Below, piece by piece: positions 5,041 through 6,373 of a DNA stretch of 6,373 nt. The stretch comes from an uncultured Burkholderiales bacterium. Lineage in GTDB: Bacteria > Pseudomonadota > Gammaproteobacteria > Burkholderiales > Burkholderiaceae_C. The position numbers were made by a program, and so were the translations under genes. How positions within the stretch are numbered: position 1 is the stretch's first letter; each line of letters opens with the position of its first letter. The stretch covers positions 1-6,373 of the forward strand of contig CAIYKK010000373.1 in the NCBI GenBank assembly GCA_903926695.1, written 5' to 3'. The notes beneath the pieces were generated by a model, which was not told the origin of the DNA, ran no database searches, and saw only the letters and a list, made by a program, of their open reading frames with translations.

Positions 5041-6373
5041 TCAATACAGGCCAAAATCGCTGCTGGTCAGGCTGGCTTGGCCATCGACCACCCCAATCAG
5101 CTTCAGCTCTGCAGCGCTGATCGTCGCATTTGCATCGGCACTGACAAACTGGAACAGCGCAGAACCGACGCCGTCATCGACCACAAACAGCCGCTTGTCA
5201 CCAATGGCAAAGGCGGCATCGGCTTGCCCGATGGCTGCAATTACGTCGCCGGCATTGATGGCAGTCCAAGAACCGCCATAGGAGAAACAGAAATCCGTGG
5301 TCAGGTCTGCCTGAACAATGACCATTTCCGCCGTCTTGGCAAAAGTTCCGCCTGACGCGGCTTTCATCGCCACATTTTCCAGCAACGCATCGCCATCGCC
5401 GGTCATGCTGGCAGCGAACTGGATTTTGTCATCCAGCAAGGTGAAGTCATTGATGAAATGGCCGGTAGTAAAATATCCGGTGTCAGATCCATCAAAATTA
5501 ATAGCTTGCGCAAAGGCCGCAGTGGTTTGAAAACGGAAAAGGTCTTTGCCAGTCACGCTGTTGTAGCCATCGCCACCATTCAGGTTATCGTTGAGGTTAG
5601 TGGAATCATACATTGAAATGGGAAACAAGAAGCCTGCATACAAAATATCGTCGCCTGCACCGCCATAAAGATAATCACTCCCCCTGCCATACAGCGTGTC
5701 AGCACCATCGCAGCCGTACAAAGTATCAACCCCGCCTCTATAGCCTAGTCCGAGACTGCTTCCGTCCAATACATCATTGCCAGCATTGCCAGTCAAAGAA
5801 TTATTCCCGCTGCCGCCTAAGAGCAAGTCGTTTCCACCTGATCCATACAGGCTATTATTGCCATCGCCGCCAGTGAGCCGATTGGCGCTGAGGTCTGAAT
5901 TATCAGAAGCGCTACTGCCCGCACAAAGGTAATCATTGCCGACCCCGCCATCCAATGTGTCGGCACCAGCGTTTCCGAACAAATTGTCAACCCCATCACC
6001 GCCATTCAGTGAGTCATTGCCGGCACCGCCCGATAACTGGTCATTGCCGCCCCAGCCATTGATCGTGTCGTTTCCAGAACCGCCTATAAAAGATTCAACG
6101 CTGGTATTAGCCGTACCATTTTGCAAGAGTACGCCATTAGTTCCAGTATATTCCAAGCCCTCTATATTGACATAGCCAGTAAAGCTGGTCAGCGTTGCAG
6201 AGCGAATGATGTCAATGCCGCCCGTTGCTGTTTCGGTGACCACATCGCCAGCAGTCACATCATAGGTGTCGTTGCCATCGCCACCCACCAGCGTATCGAT
6301 GCCAGCGCCGCCATCGAGCGTATCGTTGCCATTACCGCCTCGCATCGAATCGTTTCCATCGAGACCTTTTAAA
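5041..6373 (-). CDS. RTX calcium-binding repeat protein, 5' end beyond window
   Basis: Only the C-terminal 443 residues are visible; the frame is open at base 6373, so the ATG at 6345 is internal and not a start. Residues about 3-38 and 95-275 are RTX nonapeptides of the GGxGxDxL type, which bind calcium and fold as a beta roll outside the cell. Between them is a spacer of about 55 residues (VTETATGG, then VNIEGLEYTG) of a kind common between RTX blocks. The last 165 or so residues are non-repeat, with LDDKIQFAASM, LFVVDDGVGSALFQF and the terminal SSDFGLY. That tail is the expected position of an uncleaved type I secretion signal, and Asp-Phe plus hydrophobic ending fits it. No catalytic domain is in view, so protease, lipase, toxin, adhesin or S-layer roles all remain open. 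A strong terminator follows, and no secretion genes are present downstream. Base composition looks lower in GC than in the kinase and ubiM. Confidence 0.9.
   Translation of the reverse strand, partial: LKGLDGNDSMRGGNGNDTLDGGAGIDTLVGGDGNDTYDVTAGDVVTETATGGIDIIRSATLTSFTGYVNIEGLEYTGTNGVLLQNGTANTSVESFIGGSGNDTINGWGGNDQLSGGAGNDSLNGGDGVDNLFGNAGADTLDGGVGNDYLCAGSSASDNSDLSANRLTGGDGNNSLYGSGGNDLLLGGSGNNSLTGNAGNDVLDGSSLGLGYRGGVDTLYGCDGADTLYGRGSDYLYGGAGDDILYAGFLFPISMYDSTNLNDNLNGGDGYNSVTGKDLFRFQTTAAFAQAINFDGSDTGYFTTGHFINDFTLLDDKIQFAASMTGDGDALLENVAMKAASGGTFAKTAEMVIVQADLTTDFCFSYGGSWTAINAGDVIAAIGQADAAFAIGDKRLFVVDDGVGSALFQFVSADANATISAAELKLIGVVDGQASLTSSDFGLY

Noticed and set aside
4603..5355. Open frame of 250 codons on the plus strand spanning ubiM, the intergenic gap and the RTX gene
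   Set aside because: It crosses a strong terminator and two well-supported genes in antisense, with no ribosome site or recognisable motif.

Overview
The window looks like a chromosomal segment of a GC-rich betaproteobacterium, most likely Burkholderiales/Comamonadaceae. The clues are a UbiM-type quinone hydroxylase, GC-rich codon use in the histidine kinase and ubiM, and remains of an IS607-type element whose TnpB resembles those common in that group. This placement rests on recognised protein families; no search was run. Every gene I can support is on the minus strand. The long open frames on the plus strand are antisense shadows.

Read in the direction of transcription (right to left): 6373-5041 is the C-terminal part of a large RTX calcium-binding protein, probably exported by a type I secretion system. 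It is followed by a strong rho-independent terminator at 4986-5017. Next is a 187-bp gap with a near-perfect 20-bp palindrome, then ubiM (4853-3648), a complete FAD-dependent ubiquinone-pathway hydroxylase. The 376-bp gap at 3272-3647 has no gene but holds a perfect DnaA-box sequence, a degenerate second copy and two short palindromes. Then comes a small unrecognised two-helix membrane protein (3271-2879).

From about 2834 to 1657 lies a heavily decayed IS607-family insertion sequence. A 74-codon remnant of the TnpA serine recombinase overlaps the start of a broken tnpB. The tnpB remnant has lost RuvC-I and RuvC-II and one N-terminal segment through apparent internal deletions. It is also interrupted by two separate 7-bp tandem expansions that add 21 bp in total. 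The last feature is a multi-PAS sensor histidine kinase (1614-1), which runs off the left edge after its phospho-acceptor histidine.

The genes do not form a pathway or one operon. They are a mix of core metabolism (ubiM), signalling (the kinase), a secreted accessory protein (RTX) and mobile-element debris. I do not see a convincing new multi-gene system. The most informative part is the way the IS607 element has decayed: deletions at short homologies, compensating heptamer expansions and hairpins left at its internal junction and right end.
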